This document shows positions 7,410-16,541 of a stretch of DNA of 64,000 nt, in pieces. Each line of letters begins with the position of its first letter. The stretch's first letter is position 1. Location of the stretch: positions 434,001 through 498,000 of the forward strand of contig NZ_JAOTEN010000001.1 in assembly GCF_025628965.1 (NCBI RefSeq), in the 5' to 3' direction. The translations under genes and the position numbers were made by a program. This DNA comes from Chryseobacterium gilvum. Its GTDB lineage: Bacteria; Bacteroidota; Bacteroidia; Flavobacteriales; Weeksellaceae. Below the pieces are notes generated by a model. The model was not told where the DNA came from, made no database searches, and saw only the letters and a program-made list of their open reading frames with translations.

Positions 7410-9386
7410 ATGATTTCCAAGCAGACGATAGACAAAATATTTTCCACGATCAGAGTAGAAGAGATTGTAGGAGAATATGTGCAGTTGAAGAGAGCGGGAT
7501 CCAATTTTAAAGGATTGAGTCCGTTTCATGATGAAAAATCACCCAGCTTCGTAGTTTCTCCCAGCAAACAGATCTGGAAAGATTTCTCTACCGGTAAAGG
7601 AGGCACCGCCATTTCTTTTTTAATGGAAATTGAAAATTTCACGTATCCGGAAGCACTTCGGCACGCGGCCAAAAAATACGGGATTGAAATTGAAGAAGAC
7701 CAGCGCGAATTTTCAGAAGAAGCTAAAATAGCACAGTCTGAAAGAGATCTGCTGTATAAAATACATGAAATTGCCAATGGATATTTTCAGAATATTTTGT
7801 GGGAAAATGAAGAGGGGAAGTCAATTGGCTTATCGTATTTCAGAGAGCGCGAGCTGAAAGATGATATCATCAGGAAATTCCAACTGGGGTATTCTCCCGA
7901 AAAGAAAAATGCGTTTACAGAATTTGCATTAGAAAAAGGATATTCGAAAGAAATTTTAGAAAAATCCGGTCTTTCTATTTTCCCTGAAAATTCACCCAAC
8001 GGAATCGACCGTTTTCGTGAAAGAGTGATGTTTCCGATTCACAGTTTTTCGGGAAGAGTTCTGGGTTTTGGAGCCAGAATTCTTAAAAACAATATCAAAA
8101 CTGCCAAATATCTCAACTCTCCGGAAACCGAAATTTACCATAAATCCAATGTTTTATATGGTTTAAATCAGGGAAAACAGGCCATTTCAAGGAAAAATGT
8201 GTGTCTTCTCGTGGAAGGCTATATGGATGTGATTTCGCTCCATCTTTCAGGGATTGAAAACGTGGTGGCAAGTTCCGGAACTTCTCTCACCACTGAGCAG
8301 ATTAAACTCATCAAAAGGCTGACAGAAAATGTAACCATACTTTTTGATGGTGACAATGCAGGAATAAAAGCGAGTTTCAGGAGTATTGACATGTTGCTGA
8401 CGGAAGGGATGAATATCCGTGTTCTGCTCTTTCCGGAAGGCGATGACCCCGATTCTTTTGCCCGAAAGCATCCTCAGGAATATGTTGAGAATTTTATTGA
8501 AAATGAAGCGACTGATTTCATCGATTTTAAAGCTGAAATTCTTTTAAAAGAAGCCGGAAACGACCCGATTAAAAAAGCGGAAGCCATCCGGAATATCGTA
8601 AAGTCTGTGGGGTTTGTACAGAATGCTTTAAAAAAAGAAGTTTATTTAAAGGAAGTGTCCAATAAATTTGGCCTTTCTGAACAAAGCCTTTTTAATGAGC
8701 TGGATATTCAGAAACAAATCACCCAGAACCAAACCCCTAAAAATCAGCCGAAAGAAAATATTCAGCCTAAACTGGAAATTGTTCCTGCTTCTGTAGAACA
8801 AGTTGATCCTATTTTGTTTGATCTGTTAAAACAGGAGAATACTTTAATCAATCTCATGCTGAATTTTGGAGATGTGGTTCTTCATAAAGTTAATGAAGCG
8901 CAGGAAAAATATGATATTACGGTCATAGAAGAAATTCTTCATCATTTTGAGGAAGAACATTATGAATTTCAGGTAGAATTAAATAAAATCATCATCGACA
9001 GCATTAAAGAAGGGATTCAAAACGACGAACTGCGTAAGGGAAATTTTTTTATGACCTATATGGATGAGAACCAAGACATCACCTCAAAAGTAGTTGACGC
9101 CATCATGCCATTAAATGAGCTTGAAAACTGGGCTTCAAGAAATATTTATCCCCCAAATTACGGTGATAAGATCAACGGGCAGGTAGAAGGAGATATTCTT
9201 ATTCATAAATTCAGATATATTGATTACCTTATTAAAACAATCAGTGATGATCTTCAGAATCAAAATAATGACGAAATGCAATATTTTGAATCGATCAAAA
9301 AAATAACCATTCTGAAACAGGCTTCTATGCAGCTTTCAGAGATTTTAGGATATTCTCCTATTAAAGGAATTTACGTAAAAAGATAA
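7410..9386 (+). CDS. dnaG: DNA primase with degenerate zinc-binding domain
   Basis: Synthesises RNA primers at the replication fork with the DnaB helicase. Residues 1-100 have the DnaG zinc-domain layout, but the cysteines are gone: the canonical C-x2-H site reads S37-P-F-H40 and the distal C-F-G-C reads D58-F-S-T61. The TOPRIM core follows (VEGYMD near 268, DGDNAG near 313), then a C-terminal region (about 445-658) in the place of the helicase-binding domain. 658 residues is longer than E. coli DnaG (581), consistent with Bacteroidota members. The catalytic residues look intact, so the gene should be functional. I recall the same cysteine loss in other flavobacterial primases, so it is probably clade-wide. 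Confidence 0.95.
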   Translation: MISKQTIDKIFSTIRVEEIVGEYVQLKRAGSNFKGLSPFHDEKSPSFVVSPSKQIWKDFSTGKGGTAISFLMEIENFTYPEALRHAAKKYGIEIEEDQREFSEEAKIAQSERDLLYKIHEIANGYFQNILWENEEGKSIGLSYFRERELKDDIIRKFQLGYSPEKKNAFTEFALEKGYSKEILEKSGLSIFPENSPNGIDRFRERVMFPIHSFSGRVLGFGARILKNNIKTAKYLNSPETEIYHKSNVLYGLNQGKQAISRKNVCLLVEGYMDVISLHLSGIENVVASSGTSLTTEQIKLIKRLTENVTILFDGDNAGIKASFRSIDMLLTEGMNIRVLLFPEGDDPDSFARKHPQEYVENFIENEATDFIDFKAEILLKEAGNDPIKKAEAIRNIVKSVGFVQNALKKEVYLKEVSNKFGLSEQSLFNELDIQKQITQNQTPKNQPKENIQPKLEIVPASVEQVDPILFDLLKQENTLINLMLNFGDVVLHKVNEAQEKYDITVIEEILHHFEEEHYEFQVELNKIIIDSIKEGIQNDELRKGNFFMTYMDENQDITSKVVDAIMPLNELENWASRNIYPPNYGDKINGQVEGDILIHKFRYIDYLIKTISDDLQNQNNDEMQYFESIKKITILKQASMQLSEILGYSPIKGIYVKR

Positions 9387-9473
9387 TAATCTCTGCCAAA
9401 AAGTCCTATAAAATTTTAGGAATAAAAGTTGTAATTTAAAGCTTAATTAATTAAAAAAAATACCAATAGAAAT

Positions 9474-10160
9474 ATGGACATTAAAAAAGAATTCAGAGAT
9501 TTCTCTGTAAAGCATTTAGGAAACAGCGGTTTGGCTACCGATCAGTATATGGGAATTTATGGTCCTACAAATCTCACTCCGTACATTATGGAGGAGAGAA
9601 GATTAAACGTGGCCCAGATGGACGTTTTCTCCCGTCTTATGATGGACAGGATCATTTTCTTGGGAACAGGAATTGACGATCAGGTTGCGAATATCGTGAC
9701 TGCTCAACTCTTATTCCTAGAAAGTGCAGATCCTTCAAAAGATATTCAGATTTACATCAATTCTCCCGGAGGAAGCGTGTATGCAGGATTAGGAATTTAT
9801 GACACGATGCAGATCATTAAACCGGATGTAGCTACAATCTGTACCGGGATTGCCGCTTCGATGGGAGCCGTTTTATTGGTTGCTGGTGAAAAAGGAAAGC
9901 GTTCTGCGTTGAAGCACTCCAGAGTAATGATTCACCAACCTTCCGGTGGCGCACAAGGAGTTGCTTCCGATATGGAAATCAACCTGAGAGAGATGCTGAA
10001 GCTGAAAAAAGAATTGTACGATATCATTTCTGAACATTCCGGACAAACCTATGAATGGGTAGAAAAAGCTTCTGACCGTGATTATTGGATGACTTCTACC
10101 GAAGCAAAAGATTTCGGGATGGTAGATGAGGTTTTACAGAGATCGAAAGAGAAGAAATAA
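9474..10160 (+). CDS. clpP: ATP-dependent Clp protease proteolytic subunit
   Basis: Tetradecameric serine protease that degrades substrates fed by ClpX or ClpA/C. The catalytic triad is visible: Ser in GIAASMGAVLL, His in RVMIHQPSGGAQG and Asp in ASDRDYWM. The 228 residues include an N-terminal extension of about 30 residues relative to E. coli mature ClpP, which may act as a propeptide. It stands 87 nt after dnaG and is closed by a very strong hairpin; no clpX follows, unlike the usual enterobacterial order. Confidence 0.96.
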   Translation: MDIKKEFRDFSVKHLGNSGLATDQYMGIYGPTNLTPYIMEERRLNVAQMDVFSRLMMDRIIFLGTGIDDQVANIVTAQLLFLESADPSKDIQIYINSPGGSVYAGLGIYDTMQIIKPDVATICTGIAASMGAVLLVAGEKGKRSALKHSRVMIHQPSGGAQGVASDMEINLREMLKLKKELYDIISEHSGQTYEWVEKASDRDYWMTSTEAKDFGMVDEVLQRSKEKK

Positions 10161-10175
10161 TTTTTTCTAAATATT

Positions 10176-10214
10176 AAAAACCCGGCGCGCCTCGAAGAGG
10201 CGCGCCGGGTTTTT
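10176..10214. terminator. Bidirectional GC-rich terminator between clpP and tpiA
   Basis: A perfect 18-bp stem (core CCCGGCGCGCCTC / GAGGCGCGCCGGG) with a 3-nt GAA loop, flanked by A5 and T5, separates convergent clpP and tpiA. Its composition stands out sharply in this AT-rich genome. Confidence 0.9.
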
Positions 10215-10231
10215 AATTTAGCTATTTCATG

Positions 10232-10990
10232 TTAATTAAACCCTTCAATAATTTTAGAGAAATCTTCCAGTTTCAAAGCGGCTCCTCCAATAAGTCCGCC
10301 ATCAATATCCGGTTGCGAGAAAATTTCTTTGGCATTATCTGGTTTTACAGAACCTCCATACAGAATAGAAATTTCATCCGCGACTTCCTTTCCATATTTT
10401 TCCGCAATAATGCCACGGATGTGCGCATGGATTTCCTGTGCCTGTTCCGGACTTGCCGTTTCTCCGGTTCCGATGGCCCAAACCGGTTCGTAAGCAATCA
10501 CAACTTTTTTGATCTCTTCTGCAGAAAGCGTAAAAAGTGCAGTTTCGGTCTGCGTTTTTACTACTTCTAAATGTTGACCTGCCTTTCTTTGTTCCAGTGT
10601 TTCACCATTACAGTAAACAGGAGTCAATCCTCTATCTAAGGCTAATTTTATTTTTTTATTGCAGCTTTCATCATTTTCACCGTGATATTGTCTTCTTTCG
10701 GAATGACCGATTAAAGATCCGTTTACATCAATTGATTCCAGCATATCTGCAGACAGCTCACCGGTATAAGCGCCGCTTTCAAATTCACTCATGTCCTGAG
10801 AAAAAACGCCGATTTCTTCTTTTTCAAAAATATCTTTTGCCATCATTAAGTACAAAGACGGAGGTGCGATCCACACTTCACAATTTGTAGTGTTGTCATT
10901 TTTGTAGCCTAATAATTGAATCATCAGCTGTTGTGCTTCGATTACGTTTTTGTTCATTTTCCAGTTTCCTGCAACTATTTTTTTTCTCAT
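10232..10990 (-). CDS. tpiA: Triosephosphate isomerase
   Basis: Glycolytic and gluconeogenic interconversion of dihydroxyacetone phosphate and glyceraldehyde 3-phosphate. The TIM-barrel signature residues are present: NWKMNK near the start, the histidine in LIGHSERR, the catalytic glutamate in AYEPVWAIGTG and the phosphate loop ILYGGSVKPDN. At 252 residues it has normal length. It converges with clpP across a shared terminator. Confidence 0.97.
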   Translation of the reverse strand: MRKKIVAGNWKMNKNVIEAQQLMIQLLGYKNDNTTNCEVWIAPPSLYLMMAKDIFEKEEIGVFSQDMSEFESGAYTGELSADMLESIDVNGSLIGHSERRQYHGENDESCNKKIKLALDRGLTPVYCNGETLEQRKAGQHLEVVKTQTETALFTLSAEEIKKVVIAYEPVWAIGTGETASPEQAQEIHAHIRGIIAEKYGKEVADEISILYGGSVKPDNAKEIFSQPDIDGGLIGGAALKLEDFSKIIEGFN

Positions 10991-11056
10991 AGTTATTATA
11001 TTAAGGTAAAAATACCAAATTCTTTTTTTTAGAATTCAATGATCTCACATTATTTT

Positions 11057-11407
11057 TTATTTAATATTCCAAAGATTTTTCAAAAGGGTATAAAAAGTAT
11101 GCTCTTCGTCACTCACCACGTCATCAGCTTTGATCAGAGTTTTTGCAAACTGAATAAAGCTTTTACGCTCATCTTCCGTAGAATCGTCGAAGAAACAACG
11201 TCCGTGAAATTCAAAATGGCTTTTCCATTCTTCAGGCTGTAAAAGAGCAATGGTTTCCAGCTCATTATCAAGATCAATATTGAAAGGAAATTCGTCGGCT
11301 AAATATTGCTGCACCATCATTCCTTCTTCGGGAGCAAATTCTCCGTCTACAGATGAAAGAATCATTAATAAGTGATATCCAGCAATTGATTTATTTGATT
11401 TTTGCAT
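11057..11407 (-). CDS. TerB-like protein
   Basis: 116 residues, predicted helical and soluble. The pattern HLLMILSSVDGEFAPEEG followed later by ADDVVSDEEHTFYTLL gives two acidic helix ends with spacing like the TerB/TerB-like fold. Function of such stand-alone proteins is not known; tellurite resistance should not be assumed because no ter operon is nearby. It lies 35 nt from the DoxX-like gene upstream on the same strand and is probably cotranscribed with it. Confidence 0.6.
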   Translation of the reverse strand: MQKSNKSIAGYHLLMILSSVDGEFAPEEGMMVQQYLADEFPFNIDLDNELETIALLQPEEWKSHFEFHGRCFFDDSTEDERKSFIQFAKTLIKADDVVSDEEHTFYTLLKNLWNIK

Positions 11408-11442
11408 TGAAATATATTTTAATATAATGAAAGTTGAATGTG

Positions 11443-12552
11443 TTAATTTTGCACGTAATCCTTTGCAGGAATTTTTTCTACAATTTTTCCGTTTTGTAAA
11501 ACGAGAACAAATGGGTTGCTTCGCGCAATGGTTTTAATGGCAGTACCGTCCATCATGACATTTTTAATAGTTTTGAATGTATTCTGATCTGTGGAAACAC
11601 CATACACTACGGCATTTTTTTGAGCACTCACTTTAGCTTCTACTTTCTGAAGCACATCTTTGGAGACTTCTTTAGGATGATAAGAGAATACCAATATGGC
11701 TTTTGGAGCTTTGATGATTGGGTCGGTAAGATCATTTCCGGTAACATCTTCGATTTTGAATTTTGAAATTTCAGATTTGTAGCCTTCTTTTACCATTTTA
11801 GATTCGTTTTTACCTTCTTCAATCTTCCACGGTGAACCTTCTTCCCAATATTTTGTTTCTTTGATATAATCGTCCTGATTTATTTTTAATACTTCCCCTG
11901 TTTTCTGATTTTTAAGAGAGTAGAATGTTTTGTATTCGGAAGGGTTTTTAGCAATATTATTTTTCTCTTTTACCAAATCGGTCCCTGTTTTATAATCCCG
12001 GAAATCAATCAGCGGTTCATGCATGATTCCCTGTGCCATAAAATATATCATTACGAGAGAAAATACGGCTAAAAGGATATATTTAACCTTATTTTGTGAC
12101 GGGTTTTCGATATGATATTCTTCTTTTTTACTCCATTCTTTTCTGTATAAAAAGAACAAAATGATAAGGCCTGCCAAAAGTACAATGTCTTTTACAAAAC
12201 TCTCCCAAGGTGTAAATTTAATCGCATCACCAAAACATCCGCAGTTGGTAACAACATTATAATAGGCTGAATAAAACGTGAGAAATCCAAAGAAAACACA
12301 AAGCACTATTAATGCAGAAAGTGTGAATTTAAGCTTTAATTTTAAAAGAAGCATAAAGCCTAAAAAGAGTTCTAAAACCACTACGATAACTGAAAAAAGC
12401 AAAGCAAATTTTTCAAAAAAAGGCATATTAAATACCGATGGTGAAAAATATTCTTCCATTTTAAATGAAAAACCTACCAGATCAACGGCTTTCACAAAAC
12501 CAGAAAGGATGAAAATGACTGCAATTAAAAAACGCAATATATTTTTAATCAT
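11443..12552 (-). CDS. DoxX-like membrane protein of BT_3928 type
   Basis: 369 residues. Residues 1-135 hold four hydrophobic segments of the DoxX/MauE-like fold (RFLIAVIFILSGFVKAVD at the start; TNCGCFGDA is a characteristic Cys-containing loop), then a further membrane segment near 155-170 and a soluble domain to the C terminus. The family resembles MauE/DoxX quinone or disulfide-linked membrane proteins, but the role in Bacteroidota is unknown. One nucleotide separates it from the DUF1599 stop codon, so the two are translationally linked. Confidence 0.8.
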   Translation of the reverse strand: MIKNILRFLIAVIFILSGFVKAVDLVGFSFKMEEYFSPSVFNMPFFEKFALLFSVIVVVLELFLGFMLLLKLKLKFTLSALIVLCVFFGFLTFYSAYYNVVTNCGCFGDAIKFTPWESFVKDIVLLAGLIILFFLYRKEWSKKEEYHIENPSQNKVKYILLAVFSLVMIYFMAQGIMHEPLIDFRDYKTGTDLVKEKNNIAKNPSEYKTFYSLKNQKTGEVLKINQDDYIKETKYWEEGSPWKIEEGKNESKMVKEGYKSEISKFKIEDVTGNDLTDPIIKAPKAILVFSYHPKEVSKDVLQKVEAKVSAQKNAVVYGVSTDQNTFKTIKNVMMDGTAIKTIARSNPFVLVLQNGKIVEKIPAKDYVQN

Positions 12553-12553
12553 A

Positions 12554-13120
12554 TTAAATAAATTTGTGTTCTATATTATTTTCTTTTTCCGAGAATTTGA
12601 TCAGGCAAAAAACAGCATAATTGAGCATGTCAAAATAATTGGCATCCAATCCTTCTGAAACAAGCGTTTTCCCGGAATTGTCTTCTATTTGTTTGGTTCT
12701 CAGTACTTTTTGATAAATTAAATCGGTGATTGATGAAATTCTCATATCTCTCCAGGCTTCACCATAATCATGATTTTTTCGCTCCATCAAAGCTTTGGCT
12801 TCCTGGGCATAATGATCATAAAGCGACAAAACTTCGTCCCTGTTTTCATTAAAATCATCTGAAATTCCCTTTTCAAGCTGAATTAATCCGATGATGGAAT
12901 AATTAACTATAGCGATGAATTCACTTTCTTCGCTTTCATCCACCATTTGAATTTCCGTCATCTGCAACGTGCGGATCCTGTTGATCTTGATGTAAATCTG
13001 ATCGGTAATCGAACTCGGCCTTAAAACACGCCAAGCTGCACCGTAATCATATAACTTTTTACTGAAAAGATTACGACATTCTCCTATAACTTTCTCGAAC
13101 TGTACTGAGGTTTTTAGCAT
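12554..13120 (-). CDS. DUF1599 protein with internal duplication
   Basis: 188 residues, soluble. Two copies of a motif are visible: YDYGAAWRVLRPSSITDQIY (about 24-43) and HDYGEAWRDMRISSITDLIY (about 117-136), each followed by an R-rich helix and an acidic segment. This is the DUF1599 pattern; a relation to all-alpha nucleotide pyrophosphohydrolases is my inference from the acidic helices. It is the first gene of a unit with the DoxX-like and probably TerB-like genes, and diverges from folP. Confidence 0.85.
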   Translation of the reverse strand: MLKTSVQFEKVIGECRNLFSKKLYDYGAAWRVLRPSSITDQIYIKINRIRTLQMTEIQMVDESEESEFIAIVNYSIIGLIQLEKGISDDFNENRDEVLSLYDHYAQEAKALMERKNHDYGEAWRDMRISSITDLIYQKVLRTKQIEDNSGKTLVSEGLDANYFDMLNYAVFCLIKFSEKENNIEHKFI

Positions 13121-13137
13121 ACATTCTCTTAATAGTC

Positions 13138-13145
13138 CAAATATA
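13138..13145 (-). promoter_or_regulatory. Promoter -7 box for DUF1599 unit
   Basis: Minus-strand TATATTTG, 17 nt upstream of the ATG, fits TAnnTTTG; leader about 12 nt. Confidence 0.5.
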
Positions 13146-13185
13146 CGAATTAGGTTTTAGGTAGCAGGAATTAGGTTTAGTTTTT

Positions 13186-13193
13186 TAAATTTG
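13186..13193 (+). promoter_or_regulatory. Promoter -7 box for folP, leaderless transcript likely
   Basis: TAAATTTG ends only 4 nt before the folP ATG at 13198. With initiation about 5-7 nt past the box, the mRNA would begin at or next to the start codon. Confidence 0.5.
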
Positions 13194-13197
13194 TGAT

Positions 13198-14043
13198 ATG
13201 AATCATGCATCTAAAATAATCCCTCATTCCCTGAACTGCAACGGAAAGCTCATTTTACTAGAAACTCCTAAAATTATGGGAATCCTGAATCTAACTCCCG
13301 ATTCTTTTTCTGACGGCGGACAGTTTAATGATGAGAAATCAGCTTTGCAACATGCCGAGAAGATGATTCTTGAGGGTGCTGAAATAATTGATATCGGCGC
13401 ACAGTCTACACGCCCGAAAGCGGAATTTTTGAGCAGCGATGAAGAGATCAGAAGGATAGGAAAAGTGATTTCTAAAATCAAAAAGGAATTTCCCGGAATT
13501 TTGGTTTCCCTCGACACTTTTTATGCGGAAACGGTGAATTTCGGTTTTGATGAAGGAATTGACCTTATCAATGATATTTCCGGCGGGCAGTTTGATCAGA
13601 AGATGTTTGAAACGGTTGCCAATACAGGCCTTCCTTATATTTTAATGCATATCAATCCTTCATATGATAAGATGCATCAGAAAATACAGTCAAAAGATAT
13701 AACTTTGGAAATCAACCGTTATTTTTTTGAGAAAAAGAATGAATTGCTTAAAACCGGCGTGAAAGATATCATTTTTGATCCTGGTTTCGGTTTTGGAAAA
13801 ACGGTTGAAGATCAAATGAGAATGATCGATGAAACAGAATATTTTGGCTTTGAAAGATTTCCGCTGCTAATAGGGATTTCCAGAAAGTCATTCATTTATA
13901 AACCTTTAGGGAAATCACCTTCAGACATTAATGAAGAAACCCAGAAACTGCATCTGAAAGTTTTACAAAAAGGTGCAAAAATTCTAAGGGTGCACGATGT
14001 TGCCGAAGCGAAGAAAACCATCGATCTTTTTTTACAGAAATAA
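13198..14043 (+). CDS. folP: Dihydropteroate synthase
   Basis: Condenses p-aminobenzoate with dihydropterin pyrophosphate in folate synthesis; target of sulfonamides. The protein shows the pterin-binding signatures MGILNLTPDSFSDGGQF (near 23), GAEIIDIGAQSTRP, DLINDISGG, FDPGFGFGKT and the C-terminal LLIGISRKSFI; 281 residues is normal. The preferred ATG is 4 nt past a promoter box, which suggests a leaderless message. Confidence 0.97.
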   Translation: MNHASKIIPHSLNCNGKLILLETPKIMGILNLTPDSFSDGGQFNDEKSALQHAEKMILEGAEIIDIGAQSTRPKAEFLSSDEEIRRIGKVISKIKKEFPGILVSLDTFYAETVNFGFDEGIDLINDISGGQFDQKMFETVANTGLPYILMHINPSYDKMHQKIQSKDITLEINRYFFEKKNELLKTGVKDIIFDPGFGFGKTVEDQMRMIDETEYFGFERFPLLIGISRKSFIYKPLGKSPSDINEETQKLHLKVLQKGAKILRVHDVAEAKKTIDLFLQK

Positions 14044-14068
14044 TTGCGTCATGTACAAAACTTACATG

Positions 14069-14305
14069 TTAATTTAAATGATTCAGCTTATCCGAAAACT
14101 GCTTCGAAAATTCTTTTCGGTCTTCTTCGAGTTTTTCTTTGTTGTCTGGCAAAATATAATTAAATAAGATTTTATCTTCATGATCTAGAAAAATAAGCTC
14201 TTTTTCATTTTCAGTAATCATTTGGGCAAAAATTTCCCACATTGATACGTCTTTTAGTCTCAATAATTCAAAAAACTGATCTGCTTTTATTTCTATTTTC
14301 TGCAT
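14069..14305 (-). CDS. Hypothetical 78-residue protein
   Basis: Small, highly charged, soluble and probably helical; begins MQKIEIKADQFFELLRLKDV. No family recognised. It follows the DUF5686 gene start-side neighbour in reading order: its ATG is 1 nt beyond that gene's stop codon, so it is probably the second gene of the DUF5686 transcript. A role linked to that outer-membrane protein is possible but unsupported. Confidence 0.6.
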   Translation of the reverse strand: MQKIEIKADQFFELLRLKDVSMWEIFAQMITENEKELIFLDHEDKILFNYILPDNKEKLEEDRKEFSKQFSDKLNHLN

Positions 14306-14306
14306 T

Positions 14307-16529
14307 TTAAAATTCTAATAATTTAAGTTTAAACTGTATGGCAAAATTCTGTTTGAAATTTTTGGTGGTGTAATATCCCACTCTGTAAAATAATCCCAGA
14401 TTGAAGTAGGAGGAGAGAAAATTGTTCCATTCTATACCGGCTTCCTGATAAAGATGGTCTAATTTTTTGAATCTGAAATCATGATATTCAGGATGCTGCA
14501 TATCACCGATGGTTCCTCGTAAAACGACATTAAAGCTCGAAACATTCTGGCCGATGCTTTTGAAATACCACGGAAGCTGATGCGTAAAATAATATGCGAT
14601 AAATTTATCATTATAAAACTTTCCGCCTTCCAGAGTCGCAAAGCCAAGGTAAGAAGTGAGGTTAAAATTAATATCGCGTTTTGGAGATGCCAAACCGTTC
14701 ATCGTAAAATGTTTCCAGATCGGGGCTTCACCCAAAACGAGGCCTCCGTAAAATCTCATCCCTGTTGTTCCGAGGCGGGTTTTGAAGTTATGGACGAAAA
14801 GCGCATCAAACCGGGTATAATTAAAATCTCCCCCAAAAATCTTATAGCTCTGTTCATAGTTAAAATAAAGCTCGGGATATTTTTGCTCAATCATAGATTT
14901 CCCTTGTGGAGTCATGATGTTGGTAGAATTCGGAGAATACTTTAGGGTAAACAAAGTATTAAAATTTTCAAAAGCAGCGCCTCTTTCCCGAAACTGATAA
15001 TCAAACTTTGCTTCTTCCGAATATCTTTTTGCCGCAAAAACGAGCGTCAATCCGTTCGTAATATCATTCAGATAGGATGCTGAAACGCCTTTGTATTGAT
15101 AATATTTGTCATTATTGATGTTGTTCCCATAATTCATCATTCTCATTTTAAAATTCCAGAGACGGCGGTAAAATTCGCCGGATGAGTTGACATCGTCATT
15201 ATATTCTATCCTGAAAAATGAGTTTTTATCTAATGTAGTTTTGATGTCGAGTCCGATTCCGTATTTCCATTTGTCATCTTTAAATCCGTAAGCCAGATAA
15301 TAATCCGGAGAAAAATAAGGATTAAAATTTTCATTTAATTTAGCTTTTAAGCCTACTCTGAACCCTTCATATAAATTGTAATTCACGATTTCGCCCACAT
15401 CAAAGTCAAAGCTTCCTACACGAACCTGTCCGTTTATCAAACCGGTTAAAATTCTTGCTTTTCGGTCAATATTATACATTTTTCCTAAACTGTCGATGGT
15501 GGTGTATGTGTTTCGCTCTCTTTCAGAAAGGGGTTCTGTTCTGTAGAGATCGAGGGTTTTTCCATCAGCATTTTTTACCGCAATGCTGTAGCCTTTAAAA
15601 TCACTAGGATCTTCTTTGATCGGAGATTCGTAGTCAAAATATTTTGAATTGAGATACGCGTACGTTCCAAAACTTTTTTTGTCTTTTTTTGAATGCTGTT
15701 CTGCTTTTTCAGGCTTTCCCTCATCCTCCATCATCATTCTGCTCATTCTCAGCTTTACACTTTCCTCGGATAAGAACCATTTGTTTCGGAAAAAAGTCCA
15801 TGTACTGGTTATATTTCCTTCATTTTCGTTTTTACCGATGCTTTCAATTTTCTTAATGCCGAACGTTTCCGTATCAATATAAAGATACCCACTGAATTTG
15901 CGTTTTTTTGCACTTTTCTTATAATTCACTTCCCGAAACCGGATTACGTAGTTTTCTCGGCCTTCAATTTCAATGGTATCGGTAAGGTAGAATCTGTATA
16001 AACCCCTGTTTTCCTGTTTGATCTGGGAGGGGATTCTGTTTCTGTTACCCTGAAGTGCGATCATTTCGTAAATGGGCTGCTTCAGCCCGGAAATGCGGTT
16101 GTCGAGAATGTTTACTTTTTCACCGTATTTTTTAGAATATAAAAATTCCTGCGCTCTTTCCCAGAGAAATAATTTACTTTTTGAGAAGATTTTTTTTGCA
16201 GAAACATCACTGATAGAATCTTTGGTTTTCTGTTTTTTGAATAAATTAAAATTTTGGTTAAATACCTGGTTGAATGCAGAAATGCTGTCTTCATCAATAT
16301 CTAAAGAAACTTTCTCGTACGACTTATAAGTATAAGATTCCAGGCTTTGGGGCGAATTGCTTTTGAAAAGATGATCTACTTTCCGTAAAATTTCCAGGGC
16401 TCTCGGATCACTTTTATCAACTATGGTAATCTCTTCGATATCTTTTACTTGTAGCTCTTTCTGAGAAAATGCAGAAGTAAAAAAGAAAGTCAACACAAAA
16501 AGGATTAAAAAATTTTTCAGAAAGCTCAT
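14307..16529 (-). CDS. DUF5686 family outer-membrane-associated protein
   Basis: 740 residues from the preferred ATG (MSFLKNFLILFVLTFFFTSAFS signal peptide cleaved before Q). An N-terminal mixed region (about 25-330) is followed by many alternating strands ending in an aromatic-rich tail, as in an outer-membrane barrel. The DUF5686 assignment rests on the EILRKVDHLFKSNSPQSLESY-type start and barrel C terminus; unlike many members it lacks an N-terminal carboxypeptidase-regulatory-like domain. The open frame extends to a codon at 16559, but a TATATTTG box at 16542-16549 lies inside that extension, so the ATG at 16529 is better. Function unknown. Confidence 0.8.
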   Translation of the reverse strand: MSFLKNFLILFVLTFFFTSAFSQKELQVKDIEEITIVDKSDPRALEILRKVDHLFKSNSPQSLESYTYKSYEKVSLDIDEDSISAFNQVFNQNFNLFKKQKTKDSISDVSAKKIFSKSKLFLWERAQEFLYSKKYGEKVNILDNRISGLKQPIYEMIALQGNRNRIPSQIKQENRGLYRFYLTDTIEIEGRENYVIRFREVNYKKSAKKRKFSGYLYIDTETFGIKKIESIGKNENEGNITSTWTFFRNKWFLSEESVKLRMSRMMMEDEGKPEKAEQHSKKDKKSFGTYAYLNSKYFDYESPIKEDPSDFKGYSIAVKNADGKTLDLYRTEPLSERERNTYTTIDSLGKMYNIDRKARILTGLINGQVRVGSFDFDVGEIVNYNLYEGFRVGLKAKLNENFNPYFSPDYYLAYGFKDDKWKYGIGLDIKTTLDKNSFFRIEYNDDVNSSGEFYRRLWNFKMRMMNYGNNINNDKYYQYKGVSASYLNDITNGLTLVFAAKRYSEEAKFDYQFRERGAAFENFNTLFTLKYSPNSTNIMTPQGKSMIEQKYPELYFNYEQSYKIFGGDFNYTRFDALFVHNFKTRLGTTGMRFYGGLVLGEAPIWKHFTMNGLASPKRDINFNLTSYLGFATLEGGKFYNDKFIAYYFTHQLPWYFKSIGQNVSSFNVVLRGTIGDMQHPEYHDFRFKKLDHLYQEAGIEWNNFLSSYFNLGLFYRVGYYTTKNFKQNFAIQFKLKLLEF

Positions 16530-16541
16530 AAATAATTTTTG

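Noticed and set aside
9387..9473. CCTATAAAATTTTAGG-type repeat between dnaG and clpP
   Set aside because: AT-rich and short, without a U-run; likely chance.
14049..14067. Short inverted repeat CATGTA / TACATG between folP and the 78-residue gene
   Set aside because: Only 6 bp with no T-run; too weak to call a terminator.
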